Shown here: piece after piece, positions 63,592 through 64,000 of the stretch
How positions within the stretch are numbered: the first letter of the stretch is position 1
How the letters are laid out: every line of letters starts with the position of its first letter
The notes under the pieces: model-generated
What the model was told of the DNA's origin: nothing
The model's database searches: none
Seen by the model: the letters and a program-made list of their open reading frames with translations, nothing else
Translations under genes and position numbers: made by a program
Source of the DNA: G965222505 sp965222505
Lineage (GTDB): Bacteria; Bacteroidota; Rhodothermia; Rhodothermales; DATKEJ01
Reading direction: 5' to 3'
Assembly (NCBI GenBank): GCA_965222505.1
Contig: OZ244956.1
Coordinates: 3,224,001-3,288,000, forward strand
DNA: 64,000 bases

Positions 63592-63657
63592 GCGTGTTGC
63601 GTGTTGCGTAGGGGTAATCGCCCACATGTAGAAGGGCTCCCTTACGCAATACGCAAT
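63592..63657. repeat. Inverted pair of heptanucleotide repeats after hppA
   Basis: GCGTGTT is repeated twice (63592-63605) and followed by GCGTAGG. Opposite it, ACGCAAT occurs twice (63644-63657). The two arms can form an imperfect 16-base-pair stem (14 matches; arms 63599-63614 and 63639-63654). It lies between convergent hppA and the rhomboid gene and might end transcription in either direction. Confidence 0.7.
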
Positions 63658-63691
63658 ATGCATTTTTTTTGGCAACGTTCAGCAGCGGGGA

Positions 63692-64000
63692 TTAGAGGCG
63701 AAAAGACCGGGGATCACGTTGGGCAACGCGGGTCAGGATGTTATCCCGCTCTTTGGTTTGGGCACGCAAGAGGAGGGCCAGCAACAGACCCGCAATGAAG
63801 CCCCCCACATGGGCTCCGTAGGCCACGCCCGTAGACTGGCTGGTGGCCGTCAGGGCTCCAAAGCCGCTGAGCAACTGAAACGCAATCCACACGCCGATTA
63901 CCACGATTGCCGGTAAGGCAACCACCCGAAAGAAAAAGATGGCGTTCACCCGGTTTCGGGGGAAAAGCACCAGGTAGGCCCCCAGAACGCCGGAGATGGC
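63692..64000 (-). CDS. Rhomboid-family intramembrane serine protease (5' end beyond window)
   Basis: This is the C-terminal part of the gene, about 102 residues; the frame continues past the window edge. The catalytic Ser is in AISGVLGAYLV (part of GxSG) at the edge, and the catalytic His is in AHVGGFIAGLLLALL. Three hydrophobic segments are visible, which fits the last helices of a six-helix rhomboid. It ends in a charged tail after LLLRAQTKERDN. It is convergent with hppA. The substrate is unknown. Confidence 0.88.
   Translation of the reverse strand, partial: AISGVLGAYLVLFPRNRVNAIFFFRVVALPAIVVIGVWIAFQLLSGFGALTATSQSTGVAYGAHVGGFIAGLLLALLLRAQTKERDNILTRVAQRDPRSFRL

Overview
The window looks like chromosomal DNA of a member of the Bacteroidota/Rhodothermota group, probably Rhodothermales-like. 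The grounds are a secreted protein with a Por-type (type IX) C-terminal sorting domain, a Rho factor with a long R/S/G-rich insert, a complete Na+-NQR operon with apbE, a TIGR02999-like ECF sigma factor beside a Ser/Thr kinase, a DUF4920 lipoprotein, and weak Shine-Dalgarno sequences. The assignment is inferred from gene content, not from a marker phylogeny.

Region 1 (1-4279) is a tightly coupled pseudopilus operon: prepilin peptidase (cut by the window edge), a PilX-like protein, GspI-like and GspJ-like pseudopilins and a GspF/PilC membrane platform. All four junctions are ATGA overlaps. Five bases later it runs into region 2 (4285-25752), the most unusual part of the window. This is an Rhs polymorphic-toxin locus in which the SpvB/YD-repeat shell (1650 aa) and the conserved Rhs core plus toxin are separate secreted proteins. 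The core protein (about 2263 aa) carries fibronectin-like, BACON-like and nucleoside-hydrolase-like modules ahead of the core and ends in a Tlde1-like L,D-transpeptidase-fold tip with a four-helix membrane protein as candidate immunity. Downstream lie four further truncated copies of the about 1.08 kb core module. Each carries a different tip and is followed by a candidate immunity gene; one pair is colicin-E5-like RNase plus ImmE5-like. A sixth copy is decayed. This resembles a store of silent cassettes for switching the toxin tip, next to a possible type II-like exporter.

Region 3 (25841-34002) holds a MNT-like nucleotidyltransferase (lacking one catalytic Asp) with its small partner, a small conserved protein, a starch-binding-domain-like sorting-domain protein, two paralogous signal-peptide/TPR/TM proteins sharing a WPWP-containing C-terminal domain, a Ser/Thr kinase and a convergent ECF sigma factor. 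Region 4 (34090-41627, minus strand) is a tetR-tolC-MFP-RND efflux operon; its RND pump has an extra block of membrane segments. Divergent from it are a fatty acid hydroxylase and tryptophanase (tnaA).

Region 5 (44354-50850) holds a Xre/RES toxin-antitoxin pair, a HerA-like DUF853 ATPase, a DUF4920 lipoprotein, rho and folC. Region 6 (51169-58539) is nqrABCDEF-apbE with a convergent small four-Cys membrane protein that may be the NqrM counterpart. Region 7 (58764-64000) has tRNA-Gln(UUG), prs, rplY, pth, a K+-dependent-type membrane pyrophosphatase (hppA) and the C-terminal part of a rhomboid protease. Degenerate heptanucleotide repeats recur at several places, once inside the leader of a pseudopilin gene.
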